Shown one piece after another: positions 1 to 9,580 of a stretch of 64,000 nucleotides of DNA. Below the pieces are notes generated by a model, which made no database searches, was not told where the DNA came from, and was given only the letters and a program-made list of their open reading frames with translations. Where the stretch lies: NCBI RefSeq assembly GCF_010111755.1, contig NC_088954.1, positions 124,001-188,000 of the forward strand, given 5' to 3'. Origin of the DNA: Nakaseomyces glabratus. Its lineage: Eukaryota; Ascomycota; Saccharomycetes; Saccharomycetales; Saccharomycetaceae. A program made the position numbers and the translations under genes. Position 1 is the stretch's first letter. The number at the start of each line of letters is the position of its first letter.

Positions 1-281
1 CGACGAACATTAGTATGCTCAAACTGTTTGACCATTGTAAATACCAGAAACTCCAGAAGTTGATGATGCTAATGATGTGTTGTTGAACTTGTTAATAACA
101 CAAGCACTAACAACCAATCGGTGTTATTTATAGAAATACACACAACTTTGTAAAAACATTTATACATAAATTATCTTAATTAATAAGCACAATACTTTTT
201 CAACAATCTAAACGAAACACAGATATTGGCGGATATTTAGTAATCTGGAAAAAATCACTAGCTTTTTAATTCTATTGATTA

Positions 282-1532
282 TTATACAACCAAACTTCCG
301 TCTATATCGTATCTAGATCTTGAACGAATGTATGGGTCAAGTTCACAATAATTTGCTGTCAATTGCCTTCCTAATGCTATTCTTGAGTACAGAAGATTTT
401 GGGATTCAGTAGCATTTGATGATTCAATCCACTTGATTGTTGTATCAACAAATTGTTTTATAATGAGTTCTCGTTCAGATAATAATCTATTTTTAGTGTC
501 CACATCTTCCATTTGATTGTCATGATCTGCAGCTATTTCTTGATAAGTATCAAGATTAATCGGATTACTACCTTCTAAATATTCCGGTAATTGGTCGCAC
601 GCAATAAACTCCTTCAAATCATTTGACGATTTAGTGAAGACAATCTTTGAAGCTACCACAGGGTCAAGCCATTTTCTAATTATCTTCCAGATGGGAGAAA
701 AAATCCAAGGGGCCTTATGAATATATAACTTACCCAAACATTCAGGATAATGAGCCTCAAAACAGGATATTAAAAATTGCACTGGTGCATAGTCCATGTT
801 GGACATAGAAAAACCTGATAGATCAAAGATAACAGTTGCTGTATCTACTGGATCTTTCAAGAACAATCTGGCTTGTTCAATTATCAACAATGAGTAGCGC
901 TGCATCTCCTCAAGTGATTGATCCTTTGAATGATGTAACTTCGGTCTAACACAAACAATTGGTCTTCCTTCCTTGTCCTTACCACAAATAACAGCTTTCT
1001 GTAATTCTAAATTTTTGTAGAAGCCAGGCATTGTACCATCATAGGCTGCTCTTTCACCTTCATAGATTATCTTATCAACCTTGGAGTCGTTTACCCTCCA
1101 ATCAAGTGTATTAGAGATCATTGTCATGGATTTATTTAAGTCCCATTTTCTTGCTCTGATGAAACGGAGCAACAAGCTATCTGGAAAATCAGCCCTAATC
1201 ATATTCCAGAATTCTTCTCTAGTATCATCTGGGTTTGAGTTTTTGAGTGCTTCATGGAGCTCAAAATCAGATATACCCTCTCCTTCATTTTCCTCCACCG
1301 AGGAATGAATCTTGAATATAGTTGACCTCGATCTGGGTCTGTTTGTTTTTAATTCATGGGCTGCCAGACTGGTAGCTCTCTTCCTCCCACTACATCCCGA
1401 GTCATTTAGTAAAGGCCTTTCATCCACTTTGATTCCCCAGAATTTCAGCAGATGTAACCAAACAATTTTTAGAAACTGTAGTTGTTCCTCATTCAAAGTC
1501 TTTACTCTAAACGCATAGTTATCTTCTGTCAT
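282..1532 (-). CDS. CSR1: Sec14-like phosphatidylinositol transfer protein Csr1
   Basis: This 416-residue protein is a Sec14 homologue of the Csr1/Sfh2 type, which in yeast binds phosphatidylinositol and squalene and supports lipid transfer and phospholipase D regulation. The CRAL-TRIO N-terminal helices lie near residues 105-150 (LLRFIRARKW at 121-130). The lipid-binding domain spans about 170-325, with VRPKLHHS near 195-202 and DLSGFSMSNMDYAP at 237-250. The C-terminus YIRSRS...DGSLVV matches the yeast protein closely. Length is close to the S. cerevisiae protein (408). The start is the first in-frame ATG. A Lys/Arg/Ser-rich insert sits at about 45-75. Its right-hand neighbour is the YDL057W block, so this is a gene-order breakpoint relative to S. 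cerevisiae, where CSR1 lies on chromosome XII. The family call is firm. Confidence 0.93.
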   Translation of the reverse strand: MTEDNYAFRVKTLNEEQLQFLKIVWLHLLKFWGIKVDERPLLNDSGCSGRKRATSLAAHELKTNRPRSRSTIFKIHSSVEENEGEGISDFELHEALKNSNPDDTREEFWNMIRADFPDSLLLRFIRARKWDLNKSMTMISNTLDWRVNDSKVDKIIYEGERAAYDGTMPGFYKNLELQKAVICGKDKEGRPIVCVRPKLHHSKDQSLEEMQRYSLLIIEQARLFLKDPVDTATVIFDLSGFSMSNMDYAPVQFLISCFEAHYPECLGKLYIHKAPWIFSPIWKIIRKWLDPVVASKIVFTKSSNDLKEFIACDQLPEYLEGSNPINLDTYQEIAADHDNQMEDVDTKNRLLSERELIIKQFVDTTIKWIESSNATESQNLLYSRIALGRQLTANYCELDPYIRSRSRYDIDGSLVV

Positions 1533-2876
1533 TATTTTGCTACAGTTATACAGTTGCGTTTGTCCTAAATGTTCGATCAGTTATACCTCATTATTTATAA
1601 TATATAACAATAATACATGCGGCTGTAAACCATAAATATATATTTGATGGTTCGGCTCAGCTTAAGTGGTCCATTCCCATTATATCGAAACCACCACCAG
1701 TGACATAACCTGGTTATAAATCAATAAGTGTCCCCTTTATCGAGATGCTACTAGGGCAGTAGTTCCGTGGAGATTGCTGAAAGATTGCCATTCAGGTGTC
1801 TTTCCCCACTTGATTAGAGAGCAAGGAACGAGATGCCCACTTTAGCAACGTACATAGTATAGGTAACAGAAACCGTACTTCTTAGCCGGTGCTACATAAT
1901 TGGACGTGAAGCAGCCCATGCCATTACACAAATAAATCCACTTAACTCACAGAAGATTAAGCACTTGAGTTGCTTGCTATAGCTGAAAAAAGCAAAGAGG
2001 TGTGCCATAATTAAAGAAGTTTCCCAAAAGGGAAAAATCTTTAAATCTGGGATCTCGCAGCGCCATGCCAAAAGAGGAAAGCTGTACGAAGCTACTATAA
2101 ACCTTTGTAGGACAAGAAATCCACGGTGTTGTACGAGCATCTCTGAGAGAACAATGGGGATTAGCAAAGTGAAGATCACTTTTCTCCGGGTAAAGCCATC
2201 GGGTTATGCTATGTAAGCTTAATCTGTGTGGACATATTCTTTGAGGAGCAATGCACATCTGGTAGATGATATCCCACCGCTTTCAACTCAATGTTAGCAT
2301 AGTTGAGGGTATATGCTATTATTTTGTTAATGGCTCAACGGCAGGCCTTATTCTATCTCAATGGAATTTCACAGCAATGCTATTCTAGCTGAACGTGCGA
2401 GCTATTTCCACATGGTGAAAGATATGCTCCCCCCCCCCTCCCCGACAATTAGTTAAATGTCACTAGTGCTAGTCAAGAAGCTCTACGTATTTTCTGCAAC
2501 TATTCATAGTCTACACACTGTAAATGCTTATACATATTTAGGAATTTCTGAAAGCGTATATTCTATTAGCACCCACCATGCATGATGGTAGCATATTCTT
2601 GGTATGCCAGTTGTTAGCAGACATATGGCACCTCAAAACTTTTCTGTCTCACGTTAAAAATTCAAAATCATAACTAATGTATACCTTTTGGGCACGTTTC
2701 TTCTTGATTCAATTAATCCTGCCACAAACAATTTGAATGAGAGCTTGACTCATAATACGTAATACGAATCCCTATTAACAATAACTTCAGATTCAAAATG
2801 AGCAAATGCCATATATATGACGACACGGACTTCATATTCCTAAGAGAAGAAAATAACACGAATACTATCAGAATTA
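1533..2876. other. 1.3 kb divergent intergenic region, CSR1 / YDL057W
   Basis: This is the second longest gene-free stretch in the window and serves as upstream DNA for both flanking genes. By eye the part from about 1620 to 2340 is less AT-rich than normal intergenic DNA here and contains several short perfect hairpins; it is listed separately as a candidate RNA. A C-tract (ten C, one T, four C) lies at 2429-2443. The two overlapping minus-strand open frames at 1892-2258 look random in composition. I see no tRNA. Confidence 0.6.
1619..2340. ncRNA. Candidate structured non-coding RNA (unidentified)
   Basis: What is visible: several perfect short hairpins. A 7+6 bp stem with a 2x2 internal loop and AAAA loop lies at 2011-2044. 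A 7 bp stem with AGA loop is at 2166-2182, CTACT/AGTAG at 1748-1762, CTGAA/TTCAG at 1777-1795, and TCTC/GAGA at 2140-2150. A B-box-like GGTTCGGCTC lies near 1651. No T-run of five or more interrupts the plus strand. A GAGGAAAGC string near 2073 and a CTGAGAGAAC string near 2143 loosely recall RNase P RNA conserved regions, but I cannot align them. From memory, C. glabrata has an unusually long RNase P RNA (about 1.1 kb), which would fit the gap; I do not know its locus. Ends and strand are guesses. Confidence 0.22.
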
Positions 2877-3803
2877 ATGATTGAAGTTATCGATTTTGAA
2901 CCAGATCACATTGAGTGCCAGGAGCACGAAAGATTCATATACCTTTATGACTCAACATACCATCACAGCAGAGGCATTGCTTGCATAGTAGCATCACCGA
3001 AGAGACATAGGGCAAAGAACAAGCTGATAGTGCTAGTACATGGAAGCTTATCACATAAGAATGCAATCTACCAGCCTCTACTGGCACATTGTTTGGCTGA
3101 ATTGGGTTACCATTCTTTGAGATTAGACTTTCGAGGTCTCGGGGACTCTGAGGATGTTCGTGATCCCAAACTTGGAAGAACTATAGAAGAAGATATTCAC
3201 GATATTAAAACTGTGTATAAGGCCACCCAAGAGGCCCAGATTTGTGCAAATCTGTTCGAAACTGAGTCAATCACATTTCATGCAATTGTTGGCCATTCAA
3301 GGGGAGTACTGGCTATGTTCGATTTTGCCCTATCGATAGCACCATCTATTATACCGATTCTTGTCAATTGTTCCGGAAGATTTGATGGCCAGGGATTGTT
3401 GAAACGTTGTTCTGAGAATAATCCAAACTGGATCGAGAAAGGAGGCTTTTATGCAACAACACTACGCCAAGGAAAACTTCAGAAGATATGGATTCCAAAA
3501 GAGGAGTCTTTTTCTGTGATAAGAACTAATACTTTGAATTATAGAAACTTAAGTCACGATACAACTGTGATATCCATATATGGTACCAATGATGAAGTCG
3601 TCCCTCCGATGGAAGCATCACTGGATTACTCTTCAGTGTTCAAAGACCATCATCAACTGATATACATCGATGGCGCTGGCCACAACTTCTACGGCAAACT
3701 TGGGGAACAGAACACAAGGGGTCTACCTTTGAGAAGAGGTATGATTAATTATAACCATGAATTGGTGGAATACTTGCAAGATATATTCACCAAATCAGTA
3801 TAA
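2877..3803 (+). CDS. Alpha/beta-hydrolase of the YDL057W family
   Basis: A 308-residue serine hydrolase of unknown substrate, positional and apparent sequence counterpart of S. cerevisiae YDL057W. The oxyanion strand LVHGS is at 53-57, the nucleophile elbow VGHSRG places Ser at 141, the acid is probably Asp239 in GTNDEVVP, and the catalytic His is probably His269 in GAGHNF, so a full triad is visible. There is no signal peptide or membrane segment, which suggests a soluble cytosolic enzyme. It lies upstream of MBP1 exactly as YDL057W does. Upstream ATGs in the leader are not in this frame. The biological role is not known in yeast, and I do not propose one beyond ester or thioester hydrolysis. 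Confidence 0.88.
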   Translation: MIEVIDFEPDHIECQEHERFIYLYDSTYHHSRGIACIVASPKRHRAKNKLIVLVHGSLSHKNAIYQPLLAHCLAELGYHSLRLDFRGLGDSEDVRDPKLGRTIEEDIHDIKTVYKATQEAQICANLFETESITFHAIVGHSRGVLAMFDFALSIAPSIIPILVNCSGRFDGQGLLKRCSENNPNWIEKGGFYATTLRQGKLQKIWIPKEESFSVIRTNTLNYRNLSHDTTVISIYGTNDEVVPPMEASLDYSSVFKDHHQLIYIDGAGHNFYGKLGEQNTRGLPLRRGMINYNHELVEYLQDIFTKSV

Positions 3804-4607
3804 CTCTCATGGGAGCCATCCGCAATTCTCGATACTTCCTTTACTCACTTTTTAAACTGCAGTTTCTCGGAATATCTTAATACAATTATATGATAAATCT
3901 TGTGTCACAGCGTCTACACTTAGCTATTTAATTATTAATATACTCAATCACTATTTATAACTTTCCGGTAGCTTATATTCATACTTACAGACGAACTTGT
4001 TTTTTTTTCTCAATTCCTCATGCATTAAGAATTTAAAGGTAAACAAAGTGAAGGTAGTCAAGCAGTTCATGCTCATAATCAAAATTCATTACATGTAATT
4101 CAATTAACTCAAAAATTACTATTTCTCATAGCACAATATCCTTCAGTCAAAATAGCCGCCATTGTCACAATTTAACACAGAATAGTTCTGAATTCCTTGA
4201 GGATAACGCTCTGCATTGATAAGAAACAACGCACTACTCCCGTTTTCTAGATATCCTAGCTTCGAACCGGAAACTGAAATAGGTCATTCAATTCATATAT
4301 TTCCATCAATAAAGCAAAAATACAATTGGCGCTGTTTTTGATATTAGAAGGTGATTAAAGTCGTTAGAAAAGTGCATGATAGATAATTTTATGGCTCCCG
4401 AAGTTTCAAGTTGAAAGAAATTGTCAGATTGATTAAACACCACTGATTTATATAGCTTAAAACTGATAGAATTCCGAGAATACCTTGAATTTAAATAAGG
4501 TGTCAAACTTTTTTTGTTCCATAACGTCATTCCAATTTATTGGGTTGTAAAAGTAATACTACGGGATAGTTTAGAACTGCGGTTAACACACAACAGTACT
4601 GTAAATC
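3804..4607. other. Intergenic region YDL057W / MBP1
   Basis: AT-rich DNA holding the YDL057W 3' end and the MBP1 promoter. A nine-T run lies near 4002. The minus-strand open frame at 4306-4530 shows no recognisable protein features. I see no RNA gene or repeat. Confidence 0.6.
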
Positions 4608-7016
4608 ATGTCGAATCAAATATATTCTGCCAAGTACTCTGGTGTAGATGTCTATGAATTCATCCATCCTACGGGATCCATTATGAAGAGGAAGAATGAC
4701 GGTTGGGTCAATGCTACTCATATATTGAAAGCTGCAAATTTTGCAAAAGCCAAGAGAACCAGAATTCTAGAGAAAGAAGTGCTGAAAGAAATGCATGAAA
4801 AAGTTCAAGGTGGCTTTGGTAAATATCAAGGTACCTGGGTTCCACTCAATATTGCAATAAATCTAGCTGAGAAATTTGATGTGTATCAAGATCTCAAACC
4901 TTTATTCGACTTTAGTGAAGAGAATGGAGACGCAGCCCCACCACCAGCACCTAAACATCACCATGCATCAAAGGCGTCATCAGCAAAGGCCAAGAAAGCT
5001 GGTAGAAGCGTGAGCTCACCTGCAATGAACGATTCTAAAACAAGGGCTAGTACAAGAAAAGCAAACACACCATCAAGCAATGACATAACGTCTGATTCTG
5101 GCGCTGTTGTTAATCCAGTAGTGACACGGAGGAGGGGTAGACCACCAAATAGCACTCTGACCAATAAACGAAAATTAGGAACTGGTCTGCAAAGATCTCA
5201 GAGTGAAATGGCTTTTCTGAAACCCGAAATACCGAATGATCTGAACTCTAATGATATTGCAAATATCCAGCAGGTAAATAGTGGTGATTTACTGAGAAAT
5301 GAAAAAATACAGAAGAATATCCAATTAAAAGAAATAGATTTAGATGATGGATTATCCAGCGATGTTGAAGTACAGGAGACAGACACATTCCAACCTAACC
5401 ATCAATCTTCATTATTAGGAGCTGAGGGTCATGAGTTAAGAAATAATGATTCGCCTCTATCTCCATCATCATCATCTTCTCTGCCAACATCTCCTGCCAA
5501 TCTTAACGACAGCAATCCATTTGATCAAAGATTAGGAGGTGGGGGCACTTCACCTATAATAAGCTTAATCCCTCGATATTCAGTGCAATCACGCCCACAA
5601 GTCACGGATATTAATGAGAAAGTTAATGATTATCTAACTAAATTAGTCGATTATTTCATTTCTAATGAAATGAAGTCAAATAAAACTGTGCCTCAGGAGT
5701 TGCTTCATCCGCCAACACAAAGTGCACCTTTTATCGATGCTCCTATAGATCCAGAATTACATACCGCCTTTCATTGGGCTTGCTCAATGGGTAATCTACC
5801 AATTGTAGAGGCTTTATACGAGACAGGCACAAATATCAGAGCAGCAAATGCAAACGGACAGACACCATTGATGAGAAGTGCAATGTTTCACAACTCATAC
5901 ACAAGAAGATCTTTTCCTAGGATATTTGAGCTACTGAGTGAAACAGTTTTTGACATTGACAGCATGGGTCAAACAGTTCTTCATCATATTGTAAAAAGGA
6001 AGTCATCCACTCCTTCTGCAATATATTATGTCAACGTGCTACTGTCAAAAATAAAGGATATTTCTCCAAAGTACAGGATAGAACTTTTGCTAAATACCAA
6101 AGATGCCAACGGTGATACAGCACTACATATTGCGGCAAGAAATAATGATAGGGAATTTTTTGACATACTCATAAAAAATGGTTCTTTGAGCACTATATCC
6201 AATAATGATGGACAAACACCAACGGAAATAATGAACCAACATTATCAAGATCTGCATTTGCAAGCTCAAACCAATATCGCTGGCTCCAATACATCAGCAT
6301 ATACCGATAGCTTTTCGTCGTTTGGCGGCAAAGTAAAAGGCAGCAAACTACATTCCATCTCCGAATTAGATGATGATAAAAATACACAGAATCCAGAAAA
6401 CACAGTTACTAACATAGTGTCTAATCTACATTTCAGCTCCAATGCAGCTATCAATCTAGTCAAAAATATTCCAGCATTTACTGACTCGATGAAACATCTT
6501 GCAGAAAAGTTCGATGGGTCCTATAAAAATCATGAGGAGAGCTGTAGATCTACTGAAAAAATGCTGGGCAGTATCAAACGAACTGTACATTCAACAGATA
6601 ATCGAATCAGAGAAATACTGGAAACGGATGCTGACGCCGATATTTCATCAGCAATCCTGGCTCAGGAGAAGGATATAACTGAGTTGAAAATAGAAGCAGA
6701 GAATCACTTGAGGAAGTTGAAAAACCAATTTGAGTATTTGCAAAAGCAACGGTTGTTGAAACTGACAGAATATCACAATGGCGAACATAATGATACAGAT
6801 AACACTCTGGATAACAAGATTGAAATATGTAAGCAGATTAGTGTATTACAGATCGAGCGAAAGAGAAAAATATCAGAGTTAATCTCGCATTATGAGGATA
6901 GCAGAAAAATCCATAAATACAGAAGGATGATTAGCGAAGGTACAGAAATGAAGACAGAAGAAGTGGATGGCTGCTTGGATATAATTTTACAGACCTTGAT
7001 AAATAATAGTTCGTAA
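4608..7016 (+). CDS. MBP1: MBF transcription factor Mbp1
   Basis: This 802-residue protein is the DNA-binding subunit of MBF, which with Swi6 drives G1/S transcription through MCB (ACGCGT) sites. The N-terminal KilA-N/APSES DNA-binding domain covers about 1-110 (GSIMKRKNDGWVNATHILKA near 23-42, then the KaxGKYQGTWVP segment near 65-85). A basic, AT-hook-like RRRGRPPN lies near 174-181. Ankyrin repeats run from about 384 to 540 (AFHWACSMGN, then DTALHIAARNN near 502). A charged coiled-coil C-terminus of about 670-795 is the likely Swi6-binding part. The S. cerevisiae protein is 833 residues. Order YDL057W-MBP1-PSA1-MCH1 is conserved. The next gene, PSA1, carries upstream SCB-like sites of the class read by the related SBF factor. 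Confidence 0.96.
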   Translation: MSNQIYSAKYSGVDVYEFIHPTGSIMKRKNDGWVNATHILKAANFAKAKRTRILEKEVLKEMHEKVQGGFGKYQGTWVPLNIAINLAEKFDVYQDLKPLFDFSEENGDAAPPPAPKHHHASKASSAKAKKAGRSVSSPAMNDSKTRASTRKANTPSSNDITSDSGAVVNPVVTRRRGRPPNSTLTNKRKLGTGLQRSQSEMAFLKPEIPNDLNSNDIANIQQVNSGDLLRNEKIQKNIQLKEIDLDDGLSSDVEVQETDTFQPNHQSSLLGAEGHELRNNDSPLSPSSSSSLPTSPANLNDSNPFDQRLGGGGTSPIISLIPRYSVQSRPQVTDINEKVNDYLTKLVDYFISNEMKSNKTVPQELLHPPTQSAPFIDAPIDPELHTAFHWACSMGNLPIVEALYETGTNIRAANANGQTPLMRSAMFHNSYTRRSFPRIFELLSETVFDIDSMGQTVLHHIVKRKSSTPSAIYYVNVLLSKIKDISPKYRIELLLNTKDANGDTALHIAARNNDREFFDILIKNGSLSTISNNDGQTPTEIMNQHYQDLHLQAQTNIAGSNTSAYTDSFSSFGGKVKGSKLHSISELDDDKNTQNPENTVTNIVSNLHFSSNAAINLVKNIPAFTDSMKHLAEKFDGSYKNHEESCRSTEKMLGSIKRTVHSTDNRIREILETDADADISSAILAQEKDITELKIEAENHLRKLKNQFEYLQKQRLLKLTEYHNGEHNDTDNTLDNKIEICKQISVLQIERKRKISELISHYEDSRKIHKYRRMISEGTEMKTEEVDGCLDIILQTLINNSS

Positions 7017-7637
7017 TCTACTTCGTAATCTAGCATAGCGTAAAATTACACTGTAACAAATTGCAAGATTCAAGATGCAAACTCATGCCTAAGAGTTTTT
7101 CGCTTTAGATAAAATAACATGGAAACATAACATGCATTAATTTATATAAAAGATTATATCCTCATAGAATTTATAGAACTGAAACAGCGGATGATAAAAA
7201 TCTGCAATTACATCCACTATATGCCTTTACCTATAATTTGACAAAAATGGAAAATCGAACCGCTAACAAGGTAATTTCAGGTGTAGAATCAGGCCTACCC
7301 TTTCATTATTTGGAGTTATAACAAAATTTATTAGGAAACGATTAACTGAACAATGGGGAAAGAAAAAAAATGATAAAATATAGGAAATAATACAAACGAT
7401 TTCACTTTGAGAATTCACTTATGTTGTGAAGTTCAAAGATGTTTTGGATAATGTCATTTTTATCCAATGTGAATTAACCTTAATATCGAACGCAATAGGT
7501 CCACCATCATGATGTTTTTAATGCAATGGGGTTAATTGGGATCGATATCTTTGAAGTTTAGAATGATTGTAAAAGAATTAACAGGAAAATGTAGGTTTTC
7601 TCAAAAGAAAAACAATTAAAATCCAGTCAAGGATCTC
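7017..7637. other. Convergent intergenic region MBP1 / PSA1
   Basis: AT-rich 3' flank shared by two convergent genes. Apart from A/T runs typical of yeast 3' ends, I see nothing in it. Confidence 0.6.
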
Positions 7638-8723
7638 TTACATAATAATGGCTTCACTTGGAACGTTAGCAGAGATGGACTTGTGAGGCAAGACCTTACC
7701 ACCGTTAACGTAAACTTCATCCTTGACAACAACGTCGTCACCCAAAACAGTGACACCTTCCAAACGACACCACTTACCAACAGTAGACTTCCAGCCGACA
7801 ATGGTGGACTTTACTAGGGAGTGGTCTTGAATACTGGAGTCGGAAAGGACAACGGATCTGGTGATTCTGACACCTTCACCGATAGTGACGTTTGGACCGA
7901 TAACTACATCTGGACCGACCTTAGCAGAGGCAGCAATCTTGGCAGATGGGTCAACCATAACGTTACCGACAATGTTGTCACCCTTGGTCAACTTTTCTGG
8001 GTTCTTCTTGGAGACAGAGTTCAAGTATAGAACGGTACCGGACAAGAAATCCTTTGGTTGACCGACATCCATCCAGAAACCTTCCAAGTCGAAGGAGTAC
8101 AAGGACTTTTGTTCAACAAGGATTGGGAAAGTCTCGGTTTCGATAGAGGTTGGCTTCATTTCGATCAAGTCAATGACTTCTGGGTTCAAGATGTACAAAC
8201 CAGCGTTGATTCTGTTACCAACGAATTCCTTTGGCTTCTCGACGAATCTGTCGATCAAGTTTGGAGTGGCAATGTCATGGACGATGACACCGTACTTGGA
8301 TGGTTCGTCGACCTTGGTAGCGACAATGGTACCCTTACCACCGTGGGCCTTGTGGAAGTCAGCCAATTCCTTGAATGGGTATTCACAGATGACATCGGAG
8401 TTTAGAACGAAGAATGGAGAGTTGTCCTTCTTTAAAACCTTCTCGGCCAACTTCAATGGACCAGCGGTACCCAATGGCTCGGTTTCGACGGAGAAAGTGA
8501 TGCTGACACCATACTCCTTCTCGTACTTTTGCAAAGTCTCAACCATGACTTCTGGTCTGTAGTTGACAGCCAAGACGATATCGGTGACACCAGCGTTGGC
8601 CAAAGCTTCAATCTGGTGCAAGATCATTGGTCTGTTACCGAACTCAACCAATGGCTTTGGGACAGTCAAAGTCAAAGGTCTCAATCTGGTACCGTAACCA
8701 CCAACTAGAATTAAACCCTTCAT
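7638..8723 (-). CDS. PSA1: GDP-mannose pyrophosphorylase
   Basis: This 361-residue enzyme makes GDP-mannose from mannose-1-phosphate and GTP, the mannosyl donor for N- and O-glycosylation, GPI anchors and cell-wall mannan. The nucleotidyltransferase signature [17 protein letters not shown] occupies 8-24, a left-handed beta-helix hexapeptide region follows from about 250 ([17 protein letters not shown]), and the C-terminus is SEAIIM. Length equals that of S. cerevisiae Psa1 (361). Codon use is strongly biased, as expected for a highly expressed gene. Two SCB-like CGCGAAAA elements lie upstream at 9259-9266 and 9376-9383, consistent with G1/S-periodic expression as described for yeast PSA1. Confidence 0.97.
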   Translation of the reverse strand: MKGLILVGGYGTRLRPLTLTVPKPLVEFGNRPMILHQIEALANAGVTDIVLAVNYRPEVMVETLQKYEKEYGVSITFSVETEPLGTAGPLKLAEKVLKKDNSPFFVLNSDVICEYPFKELADFHKAHGGKGTIVATKVDEPSKYGVIVHDIATPNLIDRFVEKPKEFVGNRINAGLYILNPEVIDLIEMKPTSIETETFPILVEQKSLYSFDLEGFWMDVGQPKDFLSGTVLYLNSVSKKNPEKLTKGDNIVGNVMVDPSAKIAASAKVGPDVVIGPNVTIGEGVRITRSVVLSDSSIQDHSLVKSTIVGWKSTVGKWCRLEGVTVLGDDVVVKDEVYVNGGKVLPHKSISANVPSEAIIM

Positions 8724-9258
8724 ATTATTGTATGTATGCTATAGTCTTGAGAAGTGTTAAAAAATAATAAATGCAAACCTTCGCTAGTATTATTTTTGTT
8801 CAAAGAGCTATTCTTTAAATTGAACTTTAAGAGTTAAAGAGAAAGCAAATGTTTCAACCTAATGAAATATCACCAAATATATATATCCAAAGAATTTTTC
8901 CATTAGTGCTGGCTGGCAATATTCAATTGCTAGTATTGATAACAATACTTCCAAAAAAAAAATTTTTTTTCATGTGAGCTAGTGAATCCCAGTACAAGAG
9001 CAAGGTATACTAGAGAGGACTTGCAAAGAATTGGGTCAAGCTGGCTGCATTCGAATGTTTTTGGCAAATCCACGAGAACACCAAAAAACCCTCCAAACCG
9101 TCGTCGAAGTTCGTGTCATTTGTTGCCTGAATTTGAAAGCACTTTTTTCTTCGGTTTGGGAATCCTCGAGAGAGGTGGCACAGCTCCCACTACTCTCGAA
9201 GGCTGCCCAATTCTCACTAAAGCAAATTGCAATTTCTCGAGACTTCTGACATAAAGTT

Positions 9259-9266
9259 CGCGAAAA
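9259..9266 (+). promoter_or_regulatory. SCB-like element (CGCGAAAA) upstream of PSA1
   Basis: Exact match to the SBF site CRCGAAAA, inside the palindrome TTCGCGAA, about 540 bp upstream of the PSA1 ATG. Its role is inferred from the motif and from the known cell-cycle control of yeast PSA1. Confidence 0.45.
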
Positions 9267-9375
9267 TGGCAATAGCTGCCCAATCGAGCTGGCAATTGTC
9301 CTGTCGAGGTATTGTATAAACTCTTCCTCGAAGCTTTGAGCTTCCTACAAAATCCAAGATAGCGTGCATGATTTT

Positions 9376-9383
9376 TTTTCGCG
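9376..9383 (-). promoter_or_regulatory. Second SCB-like element upstream of PSA1
   Basis: CGCGAAAA on the minus strand (TTTTCGCG on plus), about 655 bp upstream of the PSA1 ATG and 117 bp from the first copy. Two exact matches in one promoter strengthen the case for G1/S control, but the distance is long for yeast. Confidence 0.4.
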
Positions 9384-9580
9384 TGCTGTGAAAGTCCCGC
9401 AGAGAGTGGAGGGCCTATTTTCTTTCTTTTCTTCTTTGAATGTATAGACGGTGGGCTCAGAGGCAGTGTTGAGCACCATTCATGAGCAATGTGGATGGCC
9501 CAGGGTCCTCAGTGTTTCTATTTATAGATTTCTATGCTTAACGATGGCTACTTAGGTTAATCATTGGGTATCATAGACAA

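Larger units (their letters stand above)
8724..9580. other. PSA1 promoter and MCH1 3' flank
   Basis: This 857 bp stretch lies between the PSA1 start and the MCH1 stop. It holds two SCB-like elements (listed separately), a TTCGCGAA palindrome at 9257-9264, and A/T tracts at 8953-8970 near the likely core promoter. Overlapping open frames of 72-90 codons at 8982-9272 on both strands have no recognisable features and are probably chance. Confidence 0.6.

Noticed and set aside
1892..2258. Two overlapping minus-strand frames of 93-95 codons in the CSR1/YDL057W gap
   Set aside because: They overlap each other in different frames, the compositions look random, and they coincide with hairpin-rich sequence better explained as non-coding.
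8982..9272. Overlapping 72-90 codon frames on both strands in the PSA1/MCH1 gap
   Set aside because: Three frames in the same DNA with no motif; probably chance in a promoter.
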